A DNA stretch of 64,000 bases from Spirodela intermedia (lineage: Eukaryota > Streptophyta > Magnoliopsida > Alismatales > Araceae): NCBI GenBank assembly GCA_902729315.2, contig LR746264.1:10447878-10511877 (forward strand), read 5' to 3'. Below, one piece after another: positions 31,397 through 47,700 of this stretch. How positions within the stretch are numbered: the stretch's first letter is position 1; every line of letters starts with the position of its first letter. The position numbers were made by a program, and so were the translations under genes. The notes beneath the pieces are model-generated. The model worked only from the letters and a program-made list of their open reading frames with translations, ran no database searches and had not been told where the DNA came from.

Positions 31397-34300
31397 ATGG
31401 ATCTTCTAGATTTTTTATGTGTGAGACAATATCAGAACTGGCGGGTCAGGAGCTCCGCTCCATAAAAGTCACCAACTGCAATTAAAAAAAGAAAACTTAT
31501 TCTCCATCCTAATCTAATGGAAACGTAAATTGAAGGATGACAAGACAAAAGTAGAAGTTTTTTTATCGACATCCTTCTCGGGAGGCTTCTCTCAACACCA
31601 TTTAATGCTACAGTGGAGCTTCTAGAAATGGCATAAATTGGTGTTAGCTTTCTTAAACATTCATTGCCGAGAGACCAAGTACCATAAGAGATCAAACATA
31701 AGTTTCGTCCCTATAAACATAAAGTTCATCAGATGCAAAATCAGTTCCGAAAATAATAGCAGAAGTTTTGTGAAGAATGACAGATCATGTAGCAGTATCA
31801 TACCCAGCGAGTTATCTTTTTTAGAGCAGACGTTACTAGAAAGAAGTTTTCTCTGTAAGAATGAAAAAATATTGTAGCAAATAAGAAATTGCAAGGAGTT
31901 ATGGAAAGCACATTTATTTCCACTTTAAATCAGTAGATGGGTTCGCCCTTCAGCGCATATAAAATATATTTAGTAGTAGACTTGGAGAAATTAAAAATAT
32001 ATAATCGATAGGATTAAAAATAAGCTTTAGACTTTGATTGAACAGAAACTTTGAAAAGTGATGAGCCCTATATTCCTATAGTTAGATAGGAATAAAAGAA
32101 AGAATCTAAATATAATCACCATGAGTAGAATAAGGATCATCTCAAAACCATGAGATTACGGAGGTCAACAACAAGGAATAAGCAGCAAACGAGAAATCCG
32201 AACTGTTGTAGCAGAGAATGGCTCCTTTTTCAGATTGTCGATCTGGTCAATAGGGATTTAGATGACTAAAAAGAGTTGGACGCGTGCAGGCACATCTCAC
32301 GTTCCAAGTCTGAATCTAAATCCAGATTAAATCAGAGTCAACTGTTTGTTATTTAGTCCGTCATCTTGACTTCCGACAAGGCACAAACAAACTTAGTTGG
32401 GAGGTCATTAGGAGTGTCTACAGTCATGCGGTTGATAAATCAAGCAATTAGACGGAAATGTGATGAATCAGATTAGGAATATCCCCAATCAATAACGGCT
32501 ATCTCTGGTTCAGGCAAGAACTATTTTGGAAATAAAATTAGAAGGAAAAACGAAACAGAAAACTATCTCACCCTATGGGTTTGTATTGGGTATATCCAAG
32601 CTAGAATGATCCGTCTCAGTTTTTCAGGAAATGGATCATGATCCACGTGGGAACCAATAAAGTCATTTCTCTCATGTTGGGAACTAATAAAGTTATTTGA
32701 AAGAGATTTGGCCCGACTCTCATAGGCATCAACTGAATCTGTAGAATGACACAGGAGCACCCGCAATTTGACTTGACTCCAATCAAGCTTTTCAAGCCAG
32801 CCATTGCCTTGCGGCAGCTACCCTCTCATAGACTTATCTTTGTAATCTTTTTCATTAAGGATGTATCAACATGTACCCACCCTACTTGCAAATACATAAA
32901 GGGAATAAAGCCAACAAATCCGACTCAAATAATTCGGGCTGGTATTCTCAGCGCCAACTAGGTCCAGGGTTAGCAGAGTTGACCTCAAATCTGAGCCAGT
33001 CAACCTAGTCAATTAAAACCTTCAAATATTTCATGACTAGCTTACAGTTTCTATAGACTTCCCAGTAATCGATAGACATCTACCGTAAATTTTGAAGCCT
33101 ATGCAGAGTTTGTTTTGTTGATGACTGTATCACAAAACTCTTTTTGAGTGATAAATCACACCACTTGACTATATATTGGTCAGATGATTATGTCATGCCT
33201 AGGTTACAGACAGTTATTGCTTATTTACGATTGGAAGGACAGGTCATTAGCACTGGGGTAGTGCCACAACCAATGGCCATTAATGCCGGCAGTAATATGA
33301 ACTGCCCTCCTACCCACTCACTTTCTTTTCTATTTGTCAGTGCAAAGGAAACAAGACAATACTAATCAATGAGACAATGTTTTGGAGATTGCCGATTCCT
33401 AATTGTTGCAACGGAGGACGCAATCCCGTTAAAAAGTATAAATTCCAGATCAGCTTGAAACTGGCCACCCTAAACCTAGGCGAGGCTCTTTCAAAGGGTG
33501 TGTAAACCTGTCAATGTCAACCTAAGCAACTAGTAGATCCATGATCTGTTCTTTACATAGGACTTCATGAGAGCAATTAGGAAGATAAGAATGAATCCAT
33601 TCCAAGCTAATGGTGCACGTCAATAAGAACTAGGGTACTGATGAATAGTGCGAACCATGCTACTATTATTATGGTCATAACTCGCAATACGATATACCAC
33701 AATAAAACAAAAAATCAACTAGGGTCTATATCCTCCATTGCGAATGTTGTGAATCCAAACGTAAGCCCGAAAAAAAATTATTAGTGAAAAAGCTTTTAGG
33801 TCAAAGAACCCAGGTATTACAAAACAGGCCACAGAACACAGATCAGAATCAACCGTTCTTTCATGTAGGCATCACGAGAAGCACAACTTCCAAGCTATCG
33901 TTTTATAATATAGTAAGCTTTTTTGCGAAGTTGGAACGAATTCAAGACACATTATGAATGTGCGTAGACATTTGAGAAGATAATGATAAACTTCGTACAA
34001 AAATACATTGAAGTTGAATCGTCATATGAATTAATAAATATTTACTCGAAAAAGATATCAACTGTTCTTTCAAGCTGTGACATGCTATCTTCGATATCCA
34101 CAGTGATGAAAACGTTGTATATATTTCCAAGATAGTGAAGACTGTTGGAAATATAGGGAAGAAAATATTTCTAACAGATAAAAGTTAAAATCGGGCTTAC
34201 TTTGATACTTATTAAGTTAATGTGAAAAAATAGTTTCGTATATGACAACAATATATCATGTGTAGAAATATGTCACAAAAGAAAAAATAACCTCACGTCA

Positions 34301-34574
34301 ACGCAACTAATCTTTGCTGTGATTTTAATTTATAAGAAGATTAGAATATGCTCAGACAGGAGCCAGAACACTAGTTCGGACTGCTGCTGGCAATGTGTAG
34401 AGTAATTTGCCCGCATGAGCAAAAGGAACAATAGAACTTTTACGATAATTTTTTATTGGTATTGACTTACAATATGGGCCTATAACTGCTACAGTTTTAT
34501 GATTGCACAGTTTAGGTGTTGGATATGGTTGATGGGGATGATAAAACCGGAATGAGTTGGATTCGTGAGACAAT
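31392..34574. other. Gene-free intergenic stretch
   Basis: About 3.2 kb of AT-rich sequence with stops in all frames; the longest open stretch is under 90 codons. I saw no LTR, terminal inverted repeat, tRNA or recognisable protein homology. The last part probably contains the terminator side of the PP1 gene. Confidence 0.4.
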
Positions 34575-34794
34575 GATCAGAGCAAAAAGAAAGGATTAAG
34601 AAGAAAACACACCCAAAAACCTCTCCTTGCCTTTAGCACATTGCAGCCGAATTTTTTTGACAGAAGATTAAAAACCTATATGCATAGACAGCCTGAGGTA
34701 GCATTTTGCATAGGCACTATGCACAGAAACGTGAAAACAACACCCTATGAATCTGACCTTGAGAGTGAAAGGATTGTTTCGTTCTTCCTTGCCA

Positions 34795-36763
<1,969 letters not shown>

Positions 36764-37730
36764 CCCTTGCCCCTATTCCACCACAATGTCGACTTTAATC
36801 CAACCTCCAACCTGATCCAACGTCAGAATCTGATCACAACAACGAATGTGAAGCCAGACGAACCCTATCTCTCCGCCTCCGTTCCACCCTTTATCCCCCC
36901 TCCTCGCCCTCGCCGGCCACTCGCTCCGCCCCTTCCCCGCCCCGTCGCATTAATGCGTGGTGCCCTCGGCGCAGAAATAGAGAGAGAGAGAGAGAGAGAG
37001 CTGGGTGACCGATACGCGTCCCGCAAGGGTTTCTTCCGGTTACCCTTTCTTCCAGAATAATTATAACAATAAAATAATAACTCGACGGTGACGTCGGATG
37101 ATCGCGCTGAACGTTAGAGCCAACGTGGACCATTCTTTCCTCTCCACCTTCAAATAGAGCCGATGACGTCATCGTGCAATTCTCATGCTGTGCTACGTTG
37201 CGCCTCACACGCCGCACTAAGCCACGCTTGCGTGGCCGCCATTGCAGGTGTCAGCGTCGCTCATATTCCTTGAAGCGCACCCTTGCTACGTTGCGGCTCA
37301 TACGTCGCATCAGGCCACACGGTCGATTGAGGGGGGGACTTGGCTCGGACTCGCGGACGGTCCAGCCCGCCAAAATCTGCAGGGTGCGACCAGTTGACGC
37401 GAGTGGGCCAGGTCAACGAAGACTCCATTAAATCGATTTATTTTCGACTTATTTATTTTTATTTTACACCAATATATATATATATATATATATCTATTTC
37501 AAAAAATATGATAACAATGTGGAATTAATTATAATTTCCTATTTAGAAATATTATTATGTATATCCGTAATAAATTACGGGAGCAATTAACGGCAATAAA
37601 ATATCAGCAGGCACAACAAACTGATGACCTTTGAAGACGAGGCTTAGCCGAAGGAAATAAAAATGTAAAATATTGCGTTTGAAAAGTATCGATAACGGTA
37701 TTACGTTTTATTTTCGTAGGAGTTAACTGC
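36764..37730. other. PP1 promoter/leader and intergenic region
   Basis: This stretch has a (GA)n tract at about 36979-37000 in the presumed PP1 leader, a (TA)n run at about 37473-37493 and otherwise unremarkable sequence. Two similar GC-rich stretches near 37193 and 37290 both contain CTACGTTGCG(C/G)CTCA, an imperfect local duplication. Confidence 0.4.
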
Positions 37731-37785
37731 CGTGCATCTGTCGTCTTTCGCGCTCATCTGCACGACGCTTGTTGCCGGATTTGAA

Positions 37786-37954
37786 TTTCTACGTCTCTCT
37801 CTCTCTTCCTCTCTCTCTATATCTCTCTCTCTCTCTCTTCCTCTCTCTCTATATCTCTCTCTCTCTCTCTCTTCCTCTCTCTCTATATATCTCTCTCTCT
37901 CTTCCTCTCTCTCTATATCTCTCTCTCTCTTCGTCTCTCTCTCTCTCTCTCTCG

Positions 37955-37997
<43 letters not shown>

Positions 37998-38095
37998 CTC
38001 TCTCTCTCTCTCTTCGTCTCTCGGTCTCTCTCTCTTTCTCGCTCGCTCTCTCTCTCTCTCTCTCACTCAATTTCTCTCTCTCTTTCTCTCTCATA
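37786..38095. repeat. Compound (CT)n microsatellite of about 300 bases, in likely DA1 5' region
   Basis: The plus strand reads almost entirely CTCT with interspersed TATAT, TTCCT and TCG variants. All long frames here (Ser/Leu on plus, Arg/Glu on minus) are artefacts of the repeat. It lies about 1 kb before the DA1 start codon, in what may be promoter or leader. Confidence 0.95.
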
Positions 38096-39015
38096 GGCTG
38101 CGTTCGATTTCGCCGCCTTCCTCTTTCCATCCGTCAGGGCACAAAGAATCCCGTGCTTTACCGTCTCGCTGCCTCTTCTCCTGATTACACCACTAGATTC
38201 TCAACTTCTGTAGCATTCCTTTCTTTAGAGATGCCTTGGTTCTTCCCCGCAAGCATCATCCCCACCCACCGGCTTTATCTCATCCACTCCTTTCCCCGAC
38301 GCCTTCTATGTCGTCCACTTTCTCGGCCAATCTCCGTCTCCACCGGCGCCGCCAATCGTCGTCCTCCAGGGCTTCTCGGCGATCAAAGCTCGACTCCTTT
38401 TTCTTCTCACATCCAAAGGTACTTCCGAGTGGATCGTCGGCATGGATTCGTCCGGCACCACCAAGCATTTCGTCCAGCCCTGCATTTACGGTAGAGTGTA
38501 GCTTCTGCCCTCGTCTCTTCTACTTCATATCATCAAGTTCGTCGTTCGGCGTCCTACCTGTCTTTGTCTAGTTATCCTAGAATCAAGAGAACGTTGGAAA
38601 AATATTGGCGTCTCGGGACGAATGAAATCATCTCTGTCGGAGAGCAAACGATGCGGCATTATAGTTCTCTCGTAAAATTCCGAACTCACTGGAAAATTTA
38701 TTCGTCACGGGCCTTTTATATGTAACTAAAGAATGATGCTTGTCTATTGATTATCACGAATTTGAATAGTCGCTCTTTCAGTACAGGGATGCCGATTATG
38801 CATAAAACTGATTTCTAAACTGATCATATACATGCAGTATCCTATCCTCTCTACTCAGCCGGCAATCCCATTTATTCACGCCTTCTTGATGCAGAGGCTG
38901 GGGAATAAATGTTGGCTTTAGAATTTTATAGGTGAATATTTTTTTGATTTATTATTTCTATTTTTTTCGAATAGGGCACTTGGATCCACCTCACGTAGAG
39001 AGAAAATCTCGCTTC
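38096..39015. other. Probable DA1 5' leader region
   Basis: This stretch precedes the DA1 ATG. Open stretches at 38096-38575 are CT-rich and show no family resemblance. A leader exon with an intron ending near 38970 (TTTTTTTCGAATAG) is possible but not provable from sequence. Confidence 0.3.
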
Positions 39016-42000
39016 ATGAGGTGGCTCAAGAAAATTCTCAAGGGATTGAACAACTCCACGTTAAATGAGCGGTTTCCACGTGCTGGTGATGGTCCCACGA
39101 GATATCCGGTAATAAAAACTGAATCAAACAATAGTTCACCCGTTGGCTTGCAACGCGGGTTTGTAGGATTTCTCTTCATGTTGTTGTGTAAATTTCTTCT
39201 GTTCTCTTAGGATGAGCGAACTAGGACTGATGACGAGGATTTGGATCATGCTATGGCACTCTCCCTTGCTGACAAAGATGCTGGGAGACCAAATGGTATG
39301 TCTGAAAGACTAGATTTTATCATTGAAATTTGTTATCATCTGTTGACTATGGCTCAAGCTGTCTTCTCCCATCCATCTGAAAGAATGTTTTTTGCCATTG
39401 ACCTTTGGCGCGGTTGCAGCTTTTCCTCACTGGCTATCTGAAGATATAGTTTCGCATACTATATTCGATCTATTTTATTTGGCTATCATGCGATGTTGTA
39501 GGTGCATATGAAACCGTGATAATAAATACTGTTCTAGGGTTTCATTGTATGATAACCTACATCTTCTTTCTTTCAACAGGTTTCCAAGGTCGCCAAGACG
39601 ATGATGATGATCTTTCCAGAGCAATCCGGGAGAGCTTAAACCCGCCTGCATATCCACCTTACCCTCCAAGGCAGTTTTTACCGACCAGATATAAGTTAGT
39701 GTTGTTAACTATCGTATTTAAATTTTTTCATGAATATTCCTTTTTCCCTCAATGACGTGCAAAGTTAATTTGGAATTTTAATGAATTATTACTATTATTG
39801 CCAGAATCTGTGGAGCCTGCCATCGTGAAATCGGTCATGGTCATTACCTAAGTTGCATGGGAACGTTCTGGCACCCACAATGCTTTCGTTGTTATGCCTG
39901 TGGTCTGCAAATTTGTGAGAAAGAGGTGCTTCGTCCACGTCTCAATTCACTTGTTTCATTTAAAATTGCTTCTATTTGTGGAAGACTGTTTTCTCGTTAT
40001 GATAGCTGTATCATCAGTCATTTACAAAGAAAATACTCTAACACATACGTTCAGTTTTCTTTGTCAGGGACGCGTCAATATCATAGGATTTGCTACAAAG
40101 AGCTATATCATCCTAGATGTGATGTTTGCCTCAACTTTGTAATGATGCGTTCTCTAAATTTATTGGTTTAGTTTTTCATGATACATCTCGAATTTATTTT
40201 TATATTTTCCTGTGATGGCATTTTTCGGAATTTTTCTCTGTATTTTGTGAAATGAGACGGAATGAAACCACAGCACCATGAAGATGCTCTGGGAGATCCG
40301 AATCTTTGTACTCATAGTGCTTCTTTACTTAAAATGGAAATTGTCATATGAGATCAGATCGCTTTACGTTCCTTGATAGCTTAGGGGTAGGGATGCCAAT
40401 CAACCTGTCCTAGCCTTGAATCTCACATGAAGAAGTTTGATTAATTTTAATAGATAACGATTACTTAAATAGAAGGTCTGGTTTCGACGATTAAGGGTTT
40501 TGTAGTTCATTCCATGACCATGTTTATACTTGATTTTTTTTCTCATCTCATCACATCCTGCTCTTTGATATGTGGGCATCATCATCAATACCAGACAGTT
40601 TGAATCAGATGGGCCACATTATATTTTATGGCACTGGAAAATCAACACCTCTCTATCATGACAACAGGCACATTCTTACTAATATGATTGTTTTAAGCGG
40701 CTACTAAAAACATTAATGAAAAAATGATAAAAGTAACTTATGTCAGGCATCTATGCAAATCTTCCTAACTTAGGTTTGGTATATATATTAGGTAACTGTA
40801 ATTTAGCAATACAATTTATGACCTTGTTGTTTGGTGAATGATGAGTAAAAGATGGTTTGTTTGGTAAGACTTCACTCTTTGGACCGGTGATGTCTTATAT
40901 AGTGATCGTTAACTTGCCAAGAACGATTCATGCATCGCTTAACGATCGTTTACTTGATTATTGATTGTTGAATTTACTCTTATACATAGACTCAATCGTC
41001 TCTCTTCAGGTTTTTGCAACACTGCTCATGGAATGTACTTGATTTTTCAGTGGTCTTTTTTTCCTTGATTATTTAGGGTATAAACTAGGTTGTATGGCTT
41101 GTAAACTACTCTTTAATTCAAGTACTGAGGGAATTGATCACAATTTTGGTTCATGTGGGAAAGATTCTCTGAGAAAAAATCGAAATAAAGTTGCCACATA
41201 TTGATTTTTAGCACTCACTAGTGATGTGCTGCAGTACTATTTTATGATCATCACTATACTTGGATTTAAAAGCATAACGATGGAAATAAACCTTTTTTTA
41301 GAAATGATCAGTTTCAGGTGGTGTTATTTATTTGTAAGGAAATAAACCTTTTTTATTTGAACGGACAAATAGGAGTACAGAGCTTTTTTCCTATCATGCT
41401 TTGAAACTTTCACGAAGCTGCTAAATGAGCTTCATTAAGGCTTTCACCACAAGCTATTGGACTATAACCACGCAATATCAAGGTTCAGAATGCTTCATTG
41501 ACTACGTAGCTGTTTTGTGCTTGGATTAAGTAGTCACCTAACGGTTTAATCGTACCTGGGTGTCATGGTGATAAGTAATAGTGTATGAATTTTCTTGTAT
41601 ATCATTAAAATATATATCTACCTCGTGATCATCGTTTCTATCGTACCTCATAGACGTACTTTGGAGAATAATCATATTCTTATGATGAATCTGGTTCATC
41701 AGAAGCATGACGCATGTCTGTTTATCATTTTGGAAAAGTTTACGACAAGGGGTGCTCAGCAATCACTATCAAAATATTCAGAGTTACTAATGGGGGTTGT
41801 TTACACACTTCCATCCGCCTTCCCAGGGAGCTCGTGTGTATTAAACATAATTCGAAGTTCCTTATTTGATGTCTGAGCACAATTTGATGTGTATTACACA
41901 TAATTTGAAGTTCCTTATTTGATGTCTGAGCACAATTTGAAGTCCACGGTTACCCAGCATCATGAACTTCACCATAGCAAGAAATGATAAAAATAGGACA

Positions 42001-44074
42001 GTGGCATTCATTCCGTAGATTCCACAGGTTACATTCCAGTAGATATATTCCAAACATCAATCCGTGGTGATTCATCTTTAAGTGTTTGATCTTGTACATT
42101 GGTTACACTCATTTTTCCTCAATCATCTTCGGAATCGAATAACTTTCTCCTCTGGGCTTATCTTTTTGTTGAATTTTTGTTAGATTAATCTTACTACCAA
42201 GTTTTTCAAACCATGATGCTTCAATTACTTAAATCCTCTTCTCCCATCGTACAGATTCCGACGAACAGGGAGGGTTTAATTGAGTACAGGGCGCATCCAT
42301 TTTGGCACCAGAAATATTGCCCTTCACATGAGCATGATGGTACACCTCGTTGTTGTAGCTGTGAAAGAATGGAGGTAATACCTGCGCATCCATCTGCTTT
42401 ATAGGATTATTGCCATGATTGATTGCCATCTAGTTCACATAATTTGACAGCCTTTTAGCTTCCTATGTGGTACTTATTTTCTCGTTGAAATTCCAGTCTA
42501 GGAAGGCGAAGTACATTTCCTTGGGGGATGGACGCAGTCTATGCCTCGAATGCTTGGATAGTGCGATAATGGATACCGGTGACTGTCAGCCTCTTTATCA
42601 TGGTATACGGGACTACTATGAAGGAATGAACATGAAAATAGATCAACAAATTCCCATGCTTCTTGTGGAGAGACAAGCCCTCAATGAGGCCATGGAAGGG
42701 GAAAAGGATGTAAGTTTTCCCTAGATATAATGTGTTCAGACTTACCTCTCTTGGCTTGATACGCCTTCCATTTCAGGGTCACCGTCATATGCCTGAGACA
42801 AGGGGCTTATGCCTTTCTGAGGAACAAACTATTAGCAGTGTAAGGAAATCACGGAATCCTAATCTCGTCCTTGTGTGTTTACTAAACAGCATGTAATTCC
42901 TTTTTCTTTCTCGTTTCCTGCGGTCCTCATCATATCTAGATACTCAAGAAGCCAAGAATAGGGTCTCATCGGGGGCTTCTAGGCATGAAAACCCAGCAGC
43001 AGAAGTTGGTTCGAAGATGTGAAGTTACAGCCATTCTCATTCTATATGGTCTTCCGAGGTAAGTCACATCTGTCGTCGTTATGCCCGTCCTCACAGCTCA
43101 TAAAAAAATCGGTAGAAAATGGTCTTGAGATCTGTATTTTCGATTTTATTATCATATTTTAAATTATTTCGCTGATGAACGCTCGTCGGTTTTTAAATCA
43201 TCATGCCTCAACTTGTCTGAAAGAGCATATCTGCCATCATTGTGCATGGTCAACGGACATGCTCCGCGATTTTCATTATCTTCCCGTAATTAGCATCGTG
43301 GGGTATTTTTACTCAGAAGAAATCCAACTGCCCAGATCATAAAATGAAATATCATATTTTTTTAGATATTGCTCGGATTGACTTCATGAAAACCTACCAG
43401 TGGGCAGAAGAGTTTCATTTTCTTTTGGCCCCTCGGTAATCCCACCCATTCCATTCCTCCCTCTCAAACAATGTGATTGGAAACCCCGGACAGATTGAAC
43501 GTCCACGCCTAATGTTTAGGAATTTTCTGACCGCAGGCTCCTAACAGGTGCCATACTCGCGCATGAGCTGATGCATGGATGGTTGCGCCTAAAGGGTACG
43601 CTTCGTCTCAGTTTCTTCTACAGTTCAATGCATGGACGATGCACCTTCTGATGATCTATGGTCGTTTACATGGGAGGAAGGGGTTGGCCAAAGAAGCTAA
43701 GATTGGCCAGTCCCGCTCAATGGTCTTCTGCTGATTCATCTGTCTGTTCAGGCTTTCGCAATCTTAGCCCCGAAGTGGAGGAGGGCATATGCCAGGTGTT
43801 ATCTCACATGTGGCTGGAATCCGAAGTGATACCGGGAACGAGCATGCCCTCCACATCCGCCGCCGGCGCCGCCTCGTCCTCCTCTTCCCACCCGAAGAAG
43901 GCCGGGAAGTCGGACACCGAGAAGAAGCTCGGCGAGTTCTTCATGCACCAGATCATGCACGACACTTCTCCGGCCTACGGCGGCGGCTTCAGAGCCGCCA
44001 ACGCTGCCGTCGGCAAGTACGGCCTCCGTTGGACCTTGGAGCACATTCGCCACACTGGGCGGTTCCCTCTGTAG
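39016..44074 (+). CDS. DA1: DA1-type ubiquitin-activated peptidase (UIM, LIM, HExxH), 11 exons
   Basis: Exons: 39016-39108, 39211-39295, 39580-39694, 39805-39925, 40055-40138, 42255-42374, 42497-42709, 42777-42839, 42940-43058, 43537-43595, 43752-44074; total 464 residues. The start [10 protein letters not shown] matches the usual DA1/DAR N-terminus. Two ubiquitin-interacting motifs ([16 protein letters not shown], about 35-50; [12 protein letters not shown], about 66-77) precede a LIM domain with paired Cys/His (about 99-163) and a LIM-like second part. The peptidase site HELMH is at 347-351. DA1 limits organ size by ending cell proliferation. Once ubiquitinated by E3s such as Big Brother or DA2, it cleaves growth regulators including UBP15. 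At 464 residues it is shorter than Arabidopsis DA1 (about 530), mainly near the N-terminus. Intron 5 is 2.1 kb. The C-terminus has a low-complexity Ala/Ser stretch. All motifs are intact. Confidence 0.95.
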
Positions 44075-44751
44075 CATCATCACTGCGTTCAGGCTTGCCG
44101 TATTGTTAGGAGAACTCCGGACTATGATTACGCGTGAGATTCTAAGGACCCAATGTCTCTACTCTTCCCTGGTCAGAGATTGCGAAGAGAACCCACCCCT
44201 TGATTTCCCCGCCATTGTCGCCGCCGGTCCCCTCTCGTGGGCTCTGATTCCGCCGCCGCCGGAGTCGGACCATGGGGAGGAAGCCGGAAGTGGCAGAAAA
44301 GAGCCGGCTTTGGAGGAACCAGAGGTGCCCAGAGCCAGGGCACGAGGGTTAATCGGATAACGAACAGCCGCCTGCCCCCTGAACCCTAGTCATCTGACAG
44401 TATCGCCCTTCTCAGATTATCAGAGCTCCAATATCGGAGAGATAGTAATAAAGCCGCACTGTTACGGACAGCAACAGGGAGGGGAATGAGAGAGGACAAA
44501 GTACAAGTCGCGAGATGAAGAACATCAGCGACATTCCAAGAGAGAAAGCTCGTAGAATTGACGGACATTGTCCAGAGATACGAGACGCATGAAATTCCAC
44601 CCTCGTGGCTGCGTGAGCAATATTTTCCTCATTCTACCACAGCGAGCGATGATCGAATGGTTAGCCAGGAGTGTCATGTTTACATAACTCAATCCTTCCT
44701 CTCTGCAACATATAAAGTGGAGGAGAATACGAGCGATGGAGACTGATAAAT
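44075..44751. other. Convergent intergenic region between DA1 and BEL1-like gene
   Basis: The two genes end towards each other about 680 bases apart. The span holds both 3' untranslated regions. Short frames (such as 44103-44360) have no recognisable product. Confidence 0.5.
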
Positions 44752-47700
44752 TCAGGCGACGAAGTCTCGCAGCAGCTGGCCGTCGAACTCCTTCCCAAAC
44801 TGCCGCTCCTGCCCTTCGAACCCGCCCATGACGTACGCCACGTTGCTCTCTTCAAGGCCGAATCTTCGGACGACGTTGAGTGGGAGCTGCTCGGAGAGGC
44901 AGTAGCCGTTGTTCTGGTGGAGACCAAGCGTGAGGGAGACGCCTCCGTGGCCTCCGCCGGCGGTGACGCCGGCCATTGGCGCGTCGAGGCGGTGGTGGGA
45001 AGAGGACAGGTTCTCGAGTGAGAAGTTCACTGGTTCCTGGACATGGCCGGCTATGTCCGCAAGTTCATTCTGGAACCGCTTATGGGGAAGCTGCTCCTGG
45101 TTCTTCAGGGAGCTGCTGCTGGGATGCGTCTGCTCATTCACAGGAGATGCAAATGAGGAGCTCGACACGTCGGGCTGCTTGCTGCTATTACGATTGTCAT
45201 CGGAATCGGAGACCTTCCGCCGCAACTCGAGGGAGTGGATCTCTTCCACCATGGGCTTCCACAGTCTCACTCTGGCATTGATGAACCAATTGGAAACCTG
45301 CGTAATAGATGGCGCGATTGACCAGCTGAGCCATCGTACAATAATTGAAGGAATTTTCTATACCATGAACGATAATGCAGATGATCCCCAAGATACATAC
45401 ATAGTTCTGAGCATCAAAATATAACAAATTCCTTGTAACTTGAGGTAATTAACGTTAGAAACACGCAAAGTACCAGAGATCTCGGAGTACCTGGTTTCGC
45501 GAAAGCCCGGTTTGCTTGGCCAGCATCTGTTTGTCCATATCGGTGGGGTACCTGGGTAATCCAACGTAAAATCACATAAAATGCTCAAAAACAGGCTAAG
45601 GATTACTCCTGCTTTCTCATAATAAAGCTTTCAAGGATAAATTTTATTGCAGATAGAAATAACAGCAAACAGTGCCCTCTCCGGGGAGGCACGTAACTTC
45701 ATGCATTTCTCTGGCGCCCCGCAAGAGCTACTCTACTCTTCATACCGAACAGAATGATAGACATTGACTAATGATAGAAATAAACCAGTTTGGCAAGAAT
45801 ACAAAAGTAATAGCAGATGCTCATAATTCACATGAACAGAGAGGAGACTTACGGATGGAGAAAATGCTCGAACAACCACCCTCTAAGAACAGCCACTGCC
45901 CGCTCAGGAAGACCTCTCTGGGGACGCCATGCAGGCTGCTGATTGATCTGAGCCGAGCCAGAAGCTGCCCTCTGGTACCCGAAACCCCCGGTCATAAATT
46001 TATGCCCAGAGATCTCATCCTTACTCTGTCCATCTTTGCCGAAGGGTTCATTGACGAATCGAAGCTGACTGGAGATGGCCTCTTTCAAGCATCTGAAATG
46101 CTTCGACAAGGTTCGGACAGCCAATGGAGTGTAGGGGGCAGCCATGTTGAGGCCTGCAACTGCTTCGAAGGACGTGATGACCGCTTGTATCTGCTGAAAG
46201 TAGAGTCTGTATCTTCTATAAACCTGTGAGAGGTAAAAATCATTAAATACAGAAAACATAATCCGCGGATCAAATATTTTAGGCAACTTCTAGGATGAAT
46301 GCAACCCGCTGAACTTAACTATAACAAGAATCAAGAAGAACAAGTAATATTTGCATAAATTGACCACGCAATAATCTACGAATATGGTGTGACATCTTAA
46401 AAATCTTTTAGGGCGATAGGAATTAAACCCACTCAGTAATACTTCGCAGATTTCTACTCGAAAATGAGTAACAAAACTTGAGAATCATTCAACGCATGCA
46501 CATAACGCGACAGCATGTTCACGCAAACCAACCCTTTTCAGAGTTTGAACATTAAGGGAAAAGTTAATATGGTAAGCCCACAGCATAATGTTTCATCCCC
46601 ACAAATACGCTCTCAGAAGAGAAAAAATTCCAAACCAAATCAATTAGCTGAAGATCCACCTGACTAACGATTTCTTGTCATTACCCTTCATCGTATTTAA
46701 TAAAATACCAGCTCTACATGCTCGAAACCTGCGCCACCTCGAGGATTTAATGCTAGAAGTTGCGAAAAAATCCAATAAATGCTGAAGTTCTGACGTAAAA
46801 CTTTAGAACTCCAGCTGCAACAGTTATTCTCCAAGAAAAATCAGCCAGTGATACTCATCACCTAAGATTCAACGTCTCCAAATTTCACAACTATCGCCGA
46901 GTACGAACAAATCCTGATTTTGTTCCGCTGGGGAACCTCTAGAAGACAAATGAATGATAACCGTTTGAACTCATTGTGGAAGGAATAACCACTGAAATTC
47001 GGACACATTGCGTTTGAGAAAGAGCTATAGTAACTCCATCGATACATATTCTAGGGCTGAGCGATGTTGTACGCATCTATAGGTGCGCAACGATATGCTA
47101 ATTTTCAGCAGAAGAGTCGTGGCCCTAAAAACAGGTGATAAACTCTCTCTTGAGAACAATGAACCGGGAAGACAAAAACCCTAGGAACACACGGTTTCGT
47201 CTCCGTCCTATGACGTAGGTCTACTAGTTTACATTTTTTTTTGAAGAGGTAGATGAAAGGAAAAGAGAATATAATGCAGTCACATGGACGAGAACACTTG
47301 CAAGCAACAAAACCCAACCACACTCCCTGCCACGACCCCACCGAGTGGCAAGTGCTTGTCGGCATTGAAAGCTACACAGCAGCTTCCAAGTGAAACCTTG
47401 ACAATAAAGAGCCGTCTCGGCGGAAACCCTCACTTTGGTGCAACAACGGCACTGAAGAACTTGTAACACCGGGTATCCCAAGTGAGAACAGGCTGTTTAG
47501 AGCGATAACAGGCTCATAATCGTCACAACGAATATTGTAAGTAGGATCTACAGTAGAACTATGCATAGAATACAGACCCATAACCCCACCGAAGGCGATG
47601 CGCAATGAAGGTAAGTCAACAGCTACATGGCTCCACAGAGAAGAATCCAAAAACCCATCTCAGAATATTTTAATCCATGTTCCCATTATGAGAGATCGAT

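Noticed and set aside
37701-38184. Long Ser/Leu and Arg/Glu reading frames on both strands
   Set aside because: They are produced entirely by the (CT)n microsatellite.
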